DNA of 16,232 nt from Desulfobacterales bacterium. GTDB lineage: Bacteria; Desulfobacterota; Desulfobacteria; Desulfobacterales; JAFDCJ01. The first letter of the stretch is position 1. The number at the start of each line of letters is the position of its first letter. The DNA lies in contig CP070771.1 in NCBI GenBank assembly GCA_020345785.1, forward strand, positions 5,340,711-5,356,942, given 5' to 3'. Position numbers and translations under genes: made by a program. This document shows, in pieces, positions 7,306 through 14,824 of the stretch. The notes beneath the pieces are model-generated. The model was not told where the DNA came from. It did not search any database and saw only the letters and a program-made list of their open reading frames with translations.

Positions 7306-8327
7306 GGCGCCACCTCTTTCAGCAGCCGATCGATGATATGGATCGATGAAATGCCTTCTGCCTGGGCTTTGAAATTGGTGATGATGCGATGCTTTAAAAT
7401 CGACGGCAGCACGGCTTTGACGTCTTCGACGGATGCCACGTAGCGCCCGTTCATCACGGCCCTGGCCTTGGCTGCCAGGATGAGGTGCTGGGATGCCCGG
7501 GGACCGGCACCCCACTCGGCCCACTCTTTGACAAAAGGAAGAGAGGCATCGTCCTTGGGACGCGAGGCGCGCACCACTTTCACCGCATATGCGATCACAT
7601 GCGAAGAGGCCGGCACTTTTCGGACGAGATCCTGCATGCTGCGAATCATATCCGCATGGATGACCTTATTAAGCTCAGGCATCTGAGGGCAGGTCGTGGA
7701 AGCGACGATCTCCGCTTCCTGATCAAAGGTCGGATAATCGATGTCGATATTGAACATAAACCGATCGAGCTGCGCCTCGGGCAAGGGATAGGTTCCTTCC
7801 TGTTCGATAGGATTCTGCGTAGCCAGCACAAAGAAAGGTAGGTCCAGATTATGGGTGACACCGCCGGCGGTGACCTTGTACTCCTGCATGGCCTGAAGCA
7901 AAGCCGCTTGGGTTTTCGGCGGCGTCCGGTTGATCTCGTCGGCCAACAGCATGTTGGTGAAGATCGGTCCTTTGATAAACCGAAAGCTGCGCTGCTTGCC
8001 GGTCGCAGACTCTTCGAGAACGTCGGTTCCCGTGATGTCGGAAGGCATCAGATCGGGCGTAAACTGAATCCGGTTGAAATGCAGTTCCATAATATCGGCC
8101 AGGGTTGAGATCAAAAGCGTCTTCGCCAATCCCGGCACCCCCACCAGCAGGCAGTGGCCGCGGCAAAACAACGCGATGAGGATCTCTTCGATCACCTTAT
8201 CCTGGCCCACAATAACCTTCTTGATTTCCGAGACGATCTCAGACTTTTTCTTTCCCATCTCCTCGACCTGGATCAGCTCATCATCTTTTAACTCGCATTC
8301 ATAGTCTGGCGCCATGGCTTCCCTCAT
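7302..8327 (-). CDS. MoxR-family AAA+ ATPase
   Basis: 341 residues from ATG 8327. Walker A is GVPGLAKT (63-70), Walker B is LLADEINR (127-134) and sensor 1 lies in ATQNPIEQEGTYPLPEAQLDRF, with Asn172. These are diagnostic for the MoxR (AAA_3) group, and length is normal. Two starts are possible. ATG 8325-8327 overlaps the upstream stop as ATGA but lacks a clear ribosome-binding site. ATG 8313-8315 (337 residues) has GAGG at six bases and may be the true start. MoxR ATPases are thought to act as chaperones that activate or assemble VWA-containing partners and metal-dependent complexes. Here the VWA-containing products are encoded immediately downstream. Cytoplasmic, probably hexameric. Confidence 0.95.
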   Translation of the reverse strand: MREAMAPDYECELKDDELIQVEEMGKKKSEIVSEIKKVIVGQDKVIEEILIALFCRGHCLLVGVPGLAKTLLISTLADIMELHFNRIQFTPDLMPSDITGTDVLEESATGKQRSFRFIKGPIFTNMLLADEINRTPPKTQAALLQAMQEYKVTAGGVTHNLDLPFFVLATQNPIEQEGTYPLPEAQLDRFMFNIDIDYPTFDQEAEIVASTTCPQMPELNKVIHADMIRSMQDLVRKVPASSHVIAYAVKVVRASRPKDDASLPFVKEWAEWGAGPRASQHLILAAKARAVMNGRYVASVEDVKAVLPSILKHRIITNFKAQAEGISSIHIIDRLLKEVAP

Positions 8328-9889
8328 CTTATTATCCGGTTCACAATCTGTCTTTCTTTTTCGGATCCGAGGCGGTCTCCGAGCAGGGCGAAGGTGTTGG
8401 CCAAGCCGATATGCACCTCAGGGTTAAACGGGTTAATTTGAAGGGACTCCTCAAAAGCCGCCTTGGCCTGTGTGAATTCCTGACGTTTCAGGCGGACCTG
8501 CCCGAGCCGGAGGTATGGGGTGGGATGATCGGGCGCCAGAGCGAGAATTCGACTCAGCATATCCAGGGCTTCCTCGTCCCGTCCAAGATCGATCAGAGCG
8601 CCTGCCAGACGGTTCATCACGGGTACCGAATCCTCGGTTTCCGACAGCGCCCGGCGATACTCCAAGACAGCAGCGCGCATCCGGCCCCTCGCTTTGAGTC
8701 TGTCGCCGAGATGAGCTCGGTTGCGGGCCACAATGGATTTGATCTCCTGAAGCTCCATCCGATCATCGGTGGCGCTGCCTTGCTTGACCTTAAAGCGCTG
8801 AATGCTCGCACCGGGAACCACCCGCAGCGCCTTGTCAGCCAGATAGGCGGCCCATTTTTTTTCGAATTCGGAAAACTCAAGACCCAATACGGTCCGGATC
8901 GAGTCGGCGGCGCCCTTTTGATGGCTCCAGGCCATTTGGTCGACGATTTTTTTAAGACCGTCGTAACCGGCGGTGCTGATGATGAATTCGACGGCCGAGG
9001 CTGCCTGGGCGTAGGCCAGTTGGACCTCTGCGGGTGACTCCAGATGCACCAAGGAAGGTTCCATTTGGGAGAATCCGATCAGCTTATTTTCCGACTGGGC
9101 CTGGGCCAAAAGCGTCTGATACTGCGCCGATAGATAGCCGGGGCCGTCTCGCCATCGGGTTTCCTCATACTTTGCCAGCCCCTCGTGAAACCAGATGGGT
9201 GCGTTGTTAGCGGTCATTTTCACGATAAGATAGTGCATGTACTCGTGGCTGATCGCATCCAGCCAGCGGTAGCCGTGGATCAGGGCGCGGGGGGAGAGAA
9301 ACTGCAGCTTGTTGAATTTGGCCAACCCCACCGCGCCGGTCACTTCAATGTCCCTTACCGAAAGCGTGGAGGTAAAGTAAAAGGCTTGTGTGTCCGGAAA
9401 AAGCTCCACCCGCACCTTTTCCCGGGGTTCAAAGCCGTAGCGCTGCGCCATGACCTGATAGGTTTTCTCAAGCGCGTCCGACAGATAGTCCACCAAGATT
9501 CCGTCCCGCGTTTCATCCAGCAGAATGATGAAATGCTCGGTCTCATATCGCCTGTAGGGTGCAAGCACGCGAATGGTATCCTCAACGAACACGGTAAATC
9601 CGATTCGTCTTTCGTCATCTCCGCCGCCGGCAGCCGAGCGTTTGATCAGATCGAGCGATTCCTGATAATCGCCCCGATAAAACGCGATGTGCGCCGCGAT
9701 TTCCAGAAGTTCCGGATTCTGAGGATATTTCGACAGCGCCTCGGTTACCTGCGGCCAGACCGCTTCCACGTCCCAGATTTCAAGCTTATTGCTTAGCAGT
9801 TGCAGCGTATCATCCGGTGGTGCTGCCGCGACAAATTCAACGACTACCAGCGTCGATAGAAGCGTCAGAAATAATGTTCGTCTTATCAT
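8324..9889 (-). CDS. Secreted gluzincin-type metallopeptidase (peptidase MA-like) with C-terminal TPRs
   Basis: 521 residues. Residues 1-23 form a Sec signal peptide ending in AAA. A short helical region (about 28-90, TPR-like) precedes a peptidase MA-like domain. The zinc site is HEYMH at 215-219, and WFHEGLAKYEE (233-243) supplies the expected third ligand, Glu236. The catalytic Glu is Glu216. The C-terminal part (about 385-521) holds three or more TPR repeats, for example ALAPDHPTPYLRLGQVRLKR followed by a second similar unit ending in NPFNPEVHIGLANTFALLG. The arrangement resembles secreted TPR-peptidases. The substrate is unknown. Start and stop overlap both neighbours as ATGA, so it is made as part of the MoxR/VWA cluster. 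A peptidase is not a standard member of Bat-type clusters, which makes it the most informative passenger here. Confidence 0.9.
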   Translation of the reverse strand: MIRRTLFLTLLSTLVVVEFVAAAPPDDTLQLLSNKLEIWDVEAVWPQVTEALSKYPQNPELLEIAAHIAFYRGDYQESLDLIKRSAAGGGDDERRIGFTVFVEDTIRVLAPYRRYETEHFIILLDETRDGILVDYLSDALEKTYQVMAQRYGFEPREKVRVELFPDTQAFYFTSTLSVRDIEVTGAVGLAKFNKLQFLSPRALIHGYRWLDAISHEYMHYLIVKMTANNAPIWFHEGLAKYEETRWRDGPGYLSAQYQTLLAQAQSENKLIGFSQMEPSLVHLESPAEVQLAYAQAASAVEFIISTAGYDGLKKIVDQMAWSHQKGAADSIRTVLGLEFSEFEKKWAAYLADKALRVVPGASIQRFKVKQGSATDDRMELQEIKSIVARNRAHLGDRLKARGRMRAAVLEYRRALSETEDSVPVMNRLAGALIDLGRDEEALDMLSRILALAPDHPTPYLRLGQVRLKRQEFTQAKAAFEESLQINPFNPEVHIGLANTFALLGDRLGSEKERQIVNRIIR

Positions 9890-12800
9890 TGCGTCAGCTC
9901 TTTGAAATATTTTTCCACCTCTCTGCGGTATTGAGGCGGAATATCGTCTTTTAGGGCCTCCATGACCTTTTCTCTTAAAATCTTGGGAGCCTTATAGGTA
10001 TCCTTGTCCGGCGGGTCGAATTCCTCCCGGTCAATGCCGGTAAAGCCGCGTTCCATGGCCCTGTTTACTTCAGGTTGCGGCAATGTCGGCATCGGCGCCC
10101 AGGGACCGTAATACCACCCCGCCCTGTGATCATATCCCCACAGGGATGACTGCTGACTGGCCCGCATCCGCTGCGCCATTTGTTGGGCCATCTGCTGCAT
10201 GCCCTGTTGGGAGCGGGACAGGCGCTGGATCGCCTCCCGTTCAGGGGGAATCGCACCGTCGGCATCCTCGCCCTTGAGTCTTCCCGCGGCCCGCGCCATG
10301 GAACCGGCCGCATCATTGATGTCATTGATGATCTGGGTATCCATGCCCGGAAAGAGCTGGGAGAGCATTTCCAGAGTTTGCCCGATACCTTGCGTCTTTT
10401 GCTGAAGCTTTTCCTGACGTGCAGAAAGGTCAGGAAACGCCGCTCGGCTGTCTTCGGTGATAATCTCATGTTGATCAGGATGCAAGCGCTTTGTCAATTT
10501 CCCCAATTCTTCAATCAGAGGCTGAACATTCGACCTTTCCGAAAGTGATGTCTCCAGGTTTTCCAACAGCTGCAAAAGTTTTACGATTTGCCGCTCATCA
10601 AGCAGGTTTTCCATTGCCGATACCTGATCAGTTTCTTCCGAGGAAAGCTGCTGTTTTAGCTGCGCGAGGGACTCCTTGAGACGGGGCATCATCTCTTTGA
10701 TGCGGTTTTGGGTTTCCTGTTCCATTGCATGCTGCAATTCCTGGTCGACCAATTCGGTTTCGCTCAGGATTTTCTTTTGCTCTGCCAGGATGTTATCCAG
10801 TTCGCCTGCCTGCTGAGACATCTCCGACTGAAGGCGGTCAAATGCCCCGGTATTTGCCCGGACGCCGGCGCTTGCCATGGCAGCCATCATCTGCGAAAGG
10901 GTCTGCAGCAGCCTCTGGGCCGCTTCGAGCGCACCGTCCCTGTCACCGGCCAGAAGTTTTTCCTGAATCTGTGCCAGGTCTTTGAACAAATCTTGAAAAT
11001 CCAGCTCGCTGAGTTCAGGACTGTTGATAAAGTCGTCGGGAAGTTGATCGGCCATGCGACTCAAGGCCTCCATGACTTGTGAGATCAACTCCTTGAGCCT
11101 GTCGATCTCATTGAGCAGTTCCCGGAGTGCTTCTGAAGAGAGAACATCCTTCCCGTCCTTCAGGGTTTCAATGAGCCGCCGGTGTCGATTATTGATTTCA
11201 CGGGCCAGCGCCTCCACTTCATGCATCCTGGTTCTCTTGGCAATATCCTCGGCCAGAAGGGCCAACCTTTCCAGCTCGCGGGTGATGGTCTCTCTGGGAA
11301 GCGCTTCGATTCTCTGGTACAGCGTCGCCATATTACGTCGAAGAGACTGCAGATCGAGCCGCTCCAACTTTTCCATTCCCGTCCACCCGAGCTGTCGATC
11401 CACCATTTCCATGATTCGGCTGATCTCTTCCGCCAGTTCTTGGCGGTCTTTGACTGCTTCCAACTGATCCGCCAAAAGATCCAGCAGCAGATCCGCGATG
11501 CGTCCGGCACGTTCGGCTTCCTGAGCGGCGTCACCCTTCTCATCTTTCGTCTGCAGAATTAAGGTCCTGGAATAGCCGGCCTTGGGCCCTGAGATCGAAT
11601 CGTTATCCCACACCTCAAGTCGGTAGGCCACGCGATCACCGGGAATCAGCGCCAAACGGGAAAGATCCCACCGAAACCTTTCCGGTCCTACCGACCGACG
11701 CTCCTCCGGGTTCTGCAGGGTAATGATCCGCTCCTTTCCGCGTACCTGATAGATGAGGCGGATGGAAGTCAAGCCAAAATCATCCTTGCCTTCATAAACG
11801 AGCGGCAGTGACTCCCGCCCCGCAATCACGACGTCGCCTGGGGGGCTTACAATCTGGGCTTCAGGATATTTATCCGGAATCAAATGGATCGAGTACGGGA
11901 CGGGATTGGGATTTTCAAATCCAAGTGCATCTTTGACAGATATGGAATAAGTGCCCGGATGCAAAACAAGAAGATTGCCCGTCAATCGGTCGCCTTCGAG
12001 CGCAAGCACCTGATGCGTTTTGTTGTTGAGTATCAGCTTGGCTTCCGTCACCGGTTTTGTCGTCCAGGCTGCCAGATTGACGATAGTCCCTTTGAGCGCC
12101 TCGATGTGGCCCTGGATTTTCACGTCCTTGGGCAGCCGTGTATAGGCAGGGGGGATCAGGGTCAGTACCAGTTTTCCGATGTCGGGGGCTTCCACCACGC
12201 TGACGACGTATTCCGCAGATCGGGTGCGACCGCTAACGACTTGATACCGGAATGAGCGCTGGGCCGAAGGAATCCGGTGGCTGAAATGCCCCCCTCCTTC
12301 ATCCGTCATGCCTAGGCGGATGCTTTCCCCGTTTTCCTGCCAAAGATTGAGTGCAACCTCATCCGGCACGCGACCGCTGAGCGTTGCCTTTATGGCCACC
12401 GGGGTGCCCCGCAAAACGATCGGAGGTGTCGGTTCCACTGAAATGAACGTCCGCCGATCAGGGAGGGCTGAAGACGGATCCAATATCAAAGATAGAGAGT
12501 GTCGCGGAAACTGAGGGTTCCAGGTGGATACCACGGCAAATGCAAACACAAGTGGCAGAAGCATCCTTAAATGGGGCCACAGGCGTTTGAAATTTACCAC
12601 CTGGTTCGGATCGATCCGCGATACCTCTCTGACCGTTTCTTTGAGATGGGCTTCGACCAGCTTCAAGGACGTCGCATCGGATTCGCCGGAATTTTTTATC
12701 TGACGATAAAGCAGCAGGGCGTTGGTCACATCATCTTTCAGCCCCGGCAGCTTCTCCTCCAAGCCCCGAGCGACCTTTGGCAAGGAAATCCGGCAGGCGA

Positions 12801-13050
12801 TTCTCAAAAGCCCCAGCAAAAGGATGAGAACAAGTGATACCAACGCCAGCAGGTAATAGGCAAAGGGAAGGTATGCAAAAATATCTTGCGCCGCCTGGGC
12901 AAAGAGACTCCCCAGTAGAACGATCAGAAAAACAGTGGCCAGTCGAAAACAAAATTCAAGGGCAGCGAGCAGCTTGAGGCGAAGGAGAATTCCCTTAAGA
13001 AATCTTTCAAGGCGGCCAAAGTAAGTCGCGAAATCCGCATCGGGCAGCAT
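9886..13050 (-). CDS. Large membrane/coiled-coil protein, DUF4175-like (first gene of cluster)
   Basis: 1054 residues from ATG 13048-13050, which has GGAG six bases upstream. A TTG at 13060-13062 in frame would add four residues and is less likely. Three membrane segments lie near 35-53, 58-84 and 160-178, followed by a periplasmic Ig-like region (about 200-505). From about 525 to 955 the protein is almost entirely helical coiled coil (long runs of Glu, Leu, Gln and Arg). Then comes a Met/Gln-rich stretch (MQQMAQQMAQRM near 967), an aromatic Gly/Tyr/Trp/Pro segment (WGYDHRAGWYYGPWAP) and an acidic/basic tail. The layout matches DUF4175-family proteins found with MoxR/DUF58/BatA/DUF4159 clusters. 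It probably forms the scaffold spanning the periplasm. No catalytic motif is visible. Confidence 0.85.
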   Translation of the reverse strand: MLPDADFATYFGRLERFLKGILLRLKLLAALEFCFRLATVFLIVLLGSLFAQAAQDIFAYLPFAYYLLALVSLVLILLLGLLRIACRISLPKVARGLEEKLPGLKDDVTNALLLYRQIKNSGESDATSLKLVEAHLKETVREVSRIDPNQVVNFKRLWPHLRMLLPLVFAFAVVSTWNPQFPRHSLSLILDPSSALPDRRTFISVEPTPPIVLRGTPVAIKATLSGRVPDEVALNLWQENGESIRLGMTDEGGGHFSHRIPSAQRSFRYQVVSGRTRSAEYVVSVVEAPDIGKLVLTLIPPAYTRLPKDVKIQGHIEALKGTIVNLAAWTTKPVTEAKLILNNKTHQVLALEGDRLTGNLLVLHPGTYSISVKDALGFENPNPVPYSIHLIPDKYPEAQIVSPPGDVVIAGRESLPLVYEGKDDFGLTSIRLIYQVRGKERIITLQNPEERRSVGPERFRWDLSRLALIPGDRVAYRLEVWDNDSISGPKAGYSRTLILQTKDEKGDAAQEAERAGRIADLLLDLLADQLEAVKDRQELAEEISRIMEMVDRQLGWTGMEKLERLDLQSLRRNMATLYQRIEALPRETITRELERLALLAEDIAKRTRMHEVEALAREINNRHRRLIETLKDGKDVLSSEALRELLNEIDRLKELISQVMEALSRMADQLPDDFINSPELSELDFQDLFKDLAQIQEKLLAGDRDGALEAAQRLLQTLSQMMAAMASAGVRANTGAFDRLQSEMSQQAGELDNILAEQKKILSETELVDQELQHAMEQETQNRIKEMMPRLKESLAQLKQQLSSEETDQVSAMENLLDERQIVKLLQLLENLETSLSERSNVQPLIEELGKLTKRLHPDQHEIITEDSRAAFPDLSARQEKLQQKTQGIGQTLEMLSQLFPGMDTQIINDINDAAGSMARAAGRLKGEDADGAIPPEREAIQRLSRSQQGMQQMAQQMAQRMRASQQSSLWGYDHRAGWYYGPWAPMPTLPQPEVNRAMERGFTGIDREEFDPPDKDTYKAPKILREKVMEALKDDIPPQYRREVEKYFKELTQ

Positions 13051-13079
13051 GCCCTTCTCCAAATGGTCATTAAGAAATT

Positions 13080-13106
13080 AACATCCGAACTCCGGATGTT
13101 TTTTTT
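13080..13106. terminator. Terminator-like hairpin in the leader of the cluster
   Basis: AACATCCG (13080-13087), a 5-base loop and CGGATGTT (13093-13100) form an 8-bp stem followed on the + strand by eight T (13099-13106). On the minus strand the same stem is preceded by eight A and followed by TTAATTTCTTA, a moderately T-rich tract. No + strand gene ends here, so the useful direction is probably the minus strand. It could end the dehydrogenase transcript (gene end 13321), attenuate the MoxR/VWA cluster, or define the 3' end of a short Fur-controlled RNA. Confidence 0.6.
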
Positions 13107-13194
13107 ACATTTTTCACATTTCGCAGGGGCCAACATGCCAGTGGTCCATCATTACTACGATATGTGTTTAGGGCAAAGCAAATTTTCTATGACC

Positions 13195-13207
13195 CCCGCT
13201 GAGCGGG
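13195..13207. repeat. GC-rich hairpin in the leader
   Basis: CCCGC-TGA-GCGGG is a 5-bp GC stem with a 3-base loop, located about 40-50 bases downstream of the predicted transcription start of the minus-strand cluster. No T-tract follows. It would be part of the leader RNA. I do not recognise a known riboswitch in this stretch. Confidence 0.4.
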
Positions 13208-13247
13208 ATCTTTGACAGTTACAGAGGACCCGGTTTTCAGTGTTAAC

Positions 13248-13266
13248 GTAAATGATAATCATTAAC
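13248..13266. promoter_or_regulatory. Fur box
   Basis: GTAAATGATAATCATTAAC agrees with the classical 19-bp Fur consensus GATAATGATAATCATTATC at 16 of 19 positions, and contains the perfect dyad AATGAT-A-ATCATT (13251-13263). It covers the -10 element of the minus-strand promoter for the cluster that starts at 13050, the classic arrangement for iron-dependent repression. No fur gene is in the window. Confidence 0.65.
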
Positions 13267-13281
13267 ATGAATGCCTGTCAA
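13252..13281 (-). promoter_or_regulatory. Sigma70-type promoter for the MoxR/VWA cluster
   Basis: On the minus strand the -35 is TTGACA (13281-13276, perfect) and the -10 is TATCAT (13257-13252, five of six), with an 18-base spacer. Transcription would start near 13245, about 40 bases downstream of the Fur-covered -10 to -35 region's far edge and 195 bases before the ATG at 13050. It lies 40 bases past the stop codon of the dehydrogenase gene, the right place for a cluster promoter. Confidence 0.6.
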
Positions 13282-13320
13282 CGTCAGCTGGCCGACAAAA
13301 TGGAATGTTATTCGTTATTC

Positions 13321-14352
13321 TTATCTTTGAAGAATAATCTTTATCACTCGGCCGTCAGGGTTGTTTTGAAGACTTTTGAAAGCTGCAAGGCCTTCTTCCA
13401 GGCACACCAAACGGGTAATGATCGGCTCCACCTGGATCTGACCGGTCTCGATCAACTTCAAACTATTGACGAAGTCTTCCTCCGAATAGAGAAAAGAGCC
13501 TCTGACATTTAATTCTGCGGTGACGATACGGTGCATGTCGATCTCAATCATTCGCTGGGCGAGACCCACCCATATGATGGTCCCGCCATTTTTCAAGGCA
13601 CTGTGAGCCTGGGAAACAGATGCGCCGAATCCCACCGCCTCGAAGGCAACATCAGCCATCTGGTGTGCGGTTATTTCCTGAATGCGGGCAAGAAAGTCCT
13701 CTTTCTGCGGATTGATGCGAAAGTCGGCGCCTAATTGTTGAGCGATTTCCAGACGGAAATCGGACATGTCACTGACGATGATATTGCGAGCGCCCCTGAG
13801 TTTAATCACCTGCAGGATCAAAAGCCCTATCGTGCCTGCGCCCACCAACACTGTGTACCCAGCCCGTTGCAGGGTATTGTTTGGAACCTGGTGGGCAGCC
13901 CGGTAGGCCACGGCCAGCGGTTCGGTCATGCACGCCTTTTGGAGTTCGAGATCCTCCCTCACGCGATGCAGGCATCGCTCCGGAGCAGCCAGGTATTCGG
14001 CCATGCCGCCGTTTTTGGACATGACACCGAAAAACTCGGCCCCCGGGCATAAGTTCGTGAGACCCCGAGCGCAGAATGCGCATGCACCGCAATAAAGTTT
14101 GGGCTGGACAACGATGTTATCGCCTTTCTTAAACCGGCTCTTCGCTGCCGGTATCTCGACGGTGCCTGCCAGTTCATGACCCATGACCATGGGAGGCGTC
14201 CGTCTGCCGGTCTTACCTAAAAATCCCTCAAAATCGGATCCACAAATACCCACTGCCCGAACTTTGATGAGTGATTCATCTTCAGCCGGAGCCGGCGGTT
14301 CAATATCTTCGAGTTCAATTATTTCCGCTCCTTTGTAGACCAGCGCTTTCAT
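13321..14352 (-). CDS. Zinc-dependent medium-chain dehydrogenase (polyol / galactitol-1-phosphate 5-dehydrogenase-like)
   Basis: 343 residues, normal for the medium-chain dehydrogenase/reductase superfamily. Catalytic zinc ligands are visible: Cys37 in GICGSD, His59-Glu60 in GHELAG and Glu144 in TEPLAV. Structural zinc ligands are Cys88, Cys91, Cys94 and Cys102. The Rossmann loop is GAGTIG (171-176), and Asp195 at the end of the second strand predicts NAD rather than NADP. GKTGRRTPPMVMGHE and the LTNLCPG zinc lobe resemble galactitol-1-phosphate and sorbitol dehydrogenases, but substrate cannot be read from sequence. The ATG has a strong GGGAGGT nine bases upstream. It stands alone, upstream of the MoxR/VWA cluster and on the same strand. 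A -10-like TATAAG lies at 14416-14411. Confidence 0.92.
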   Translation of the reverse strand: MKALVYKGAEIIELEDIEPPAPAEDESLIKVRAVGICGSDFEGFLGKTGRRTPPMVMGHELAGTVEIPAAKSRFKKGDNIVVQPKLYCGACAFCARGLTNLCPGAEFFGVMSKNGGMAEYLAAPERCLHRVREDLELQKACMTEPLAVAYRAAHQVPNNTLQRAGYTVLVGAGTIGLLILQVIKLRGARNIIVSDMSDFRLEIAQQLGADFRINPQKEDFLARIQEITAHQMADVAFEAVGFGASVSQAHSALKNGGTIIWVGLAQRMIEIDMHRIVTAELNVRGSFLYSEEDFVNSLKLIETGQIQVEPIITRLVCLEEGLAAFKSLQNNPDGRVIKIILQR

Positions 14353-14426
14353 ACGATTATTACCTCCCGCCCTCGAAGGAAGATTCGATCATTTAGGGTT
14401 ACATGTTTAACTTATACCCTATGGCA

Positions 14427-14445
14427 ATTGATTTTGATCATTATC
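14427..14445 (-). promoter_or_regulatory. Weak Fur-like site upstream of the dehydrogenase
   Basis: On the minus strand the site begins GATAATGAT and agrees with the 19-bp Fur consensus at about 13 of 19 positions, with one good half and one poor half. It lies just upstream of the TATAAG -10 candidate (14416-14411), over the expected -35. Reported mainly because a much better Fur box stands at the other end of the same gene. Confidence 0.25.
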
Positions 14446-14490
14446 AGCCACTCGACCCAAAGGCAAGTGCCTAATCGCTGCGTCGAAGAT

Positions 14491-14587
14491 TCACCCCGTC
14501 GGCATATCAAAAACAAATCCACGTCACTAATAAGAAAACCGCAACCGTTACGCTCAAAATCGCCGCCGGAGAATCACCCCGTCGGCA
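14491..14587. repeat. Direct repeat TCACCCCGTCGGCA, two copies 83 bases apart
   Basis: The 14-base word TCACCCCGTCGGCA occurs exactly at 14491-14504 and 14574-14587. Flanking bases extend the similarity (GATTCACC versus GAATCACC). The 83-base offset is not a multiple of three, so this is not a coding repeat. Both copies lie upstream of the sigma54-type promoter at 14764 and may be activator sites or remnants of an inserted element. Confidence 0.6.
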
Positions 14588-14589
14588 AA

Positions 14590-14618
14590 TTGACGGTTAG
14601 CCTGCCTTTGACCGTCAA
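14590..14618. promoter_or_regulatory. Inverted repeat, possible activator (enhancer) site
   Basis: TTGACGGT (14590-14597) and ACCGTCAA (14611-14618) form a perfect 8-bp inverted repeat with a 13-base spacer. Its centre is about 187 bases upstream of the expected sigma54 start site near 14791, within the distance where bacterial enhancer-binding proteins act. It could instead be a cruciform or RNA hairpin with no such role. Confidence 0.35.
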
Positions 14619-14763
14619 AGAATTGTTGGAAATATCACATGAATTCAAGGGCTTTATGCTTCTAGTGGCTTCCGGTCTTGATCTAAGTTTGGCAATATCC
14701 TTTATCCCCTTGATATTATGTATTTTATTTTTGGTGACGGCAGATTTCAAAAATTCATGAAAG

Positions 14764-14780
14764 TTGGCGTGTTGCTTGCA
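14764..14780 (+). promoter_or_regulatory. Candidate sigma54 (RpoN) promoter for the secreted metallopeptidase
   Basis: TTGGCGTGTTGCTTGCA carries the invariant GG (14766-14767) and GC (14778-14779) with the required ten bases between them. The -12 part TTGCA matches perfectly and the -24 part TTGGCGTG matches TTGGCACG at six of eight. The start site would be near 14791, 34 bases before the ATG at 14825, leaving room for the GGAGGA at 14809-14814. Confidence 0.5.
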
Positions 14781-14824
14781 AACTTGCAGGTTAAATCTTT
14801 TATGAGTTGGAGGAATTCCTCGTC

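Larger units (their letters stand above)
14353..14824. other. Intergenic region between divergent genes, regulatory sites but no convincing gene
   Basis: This 472-base stretch separates the minus-strand dehydrogenase from the + strand metallopeptidase. Near the dehydrogenase are a TATAAG -10-like element and a weak Fur-like match (14427-14445). In the middle are a direct repeat (14491-14504 and 14574-14587) and an inverted repeat (14590-14618). Near the peptidase is a sigma54-type promoter (14764-14780). A 110-codon open frame (14428-14760) crosses it but is not convincing. Confidence 0.6.

Noticed and set aside
12924..13136. 70-codon minus-strand frame beginning MLAPAKCEKCKKN, looking like a zinc-ribbon start
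   Set aside because: The CxxC comes from the A-rich leader. The rest overlaps the first cluster gene in another frame, and no ribosome-binding site is present.
13100..13245. Known riboswitch in the cluster leader
   Set aside because: I could not match any riboswitch consensus, only two simple hairpins.
14428..14760. 110-codon + strand frame with a hydrophobic C-terminal half
   Set aside because: No ribosome-binding site, a basic low-complexity N-terminal half, and it covers repeats and regulatory sites. The C-terminal half could be a relic of a small membrane protein, but I cannot support a gene.
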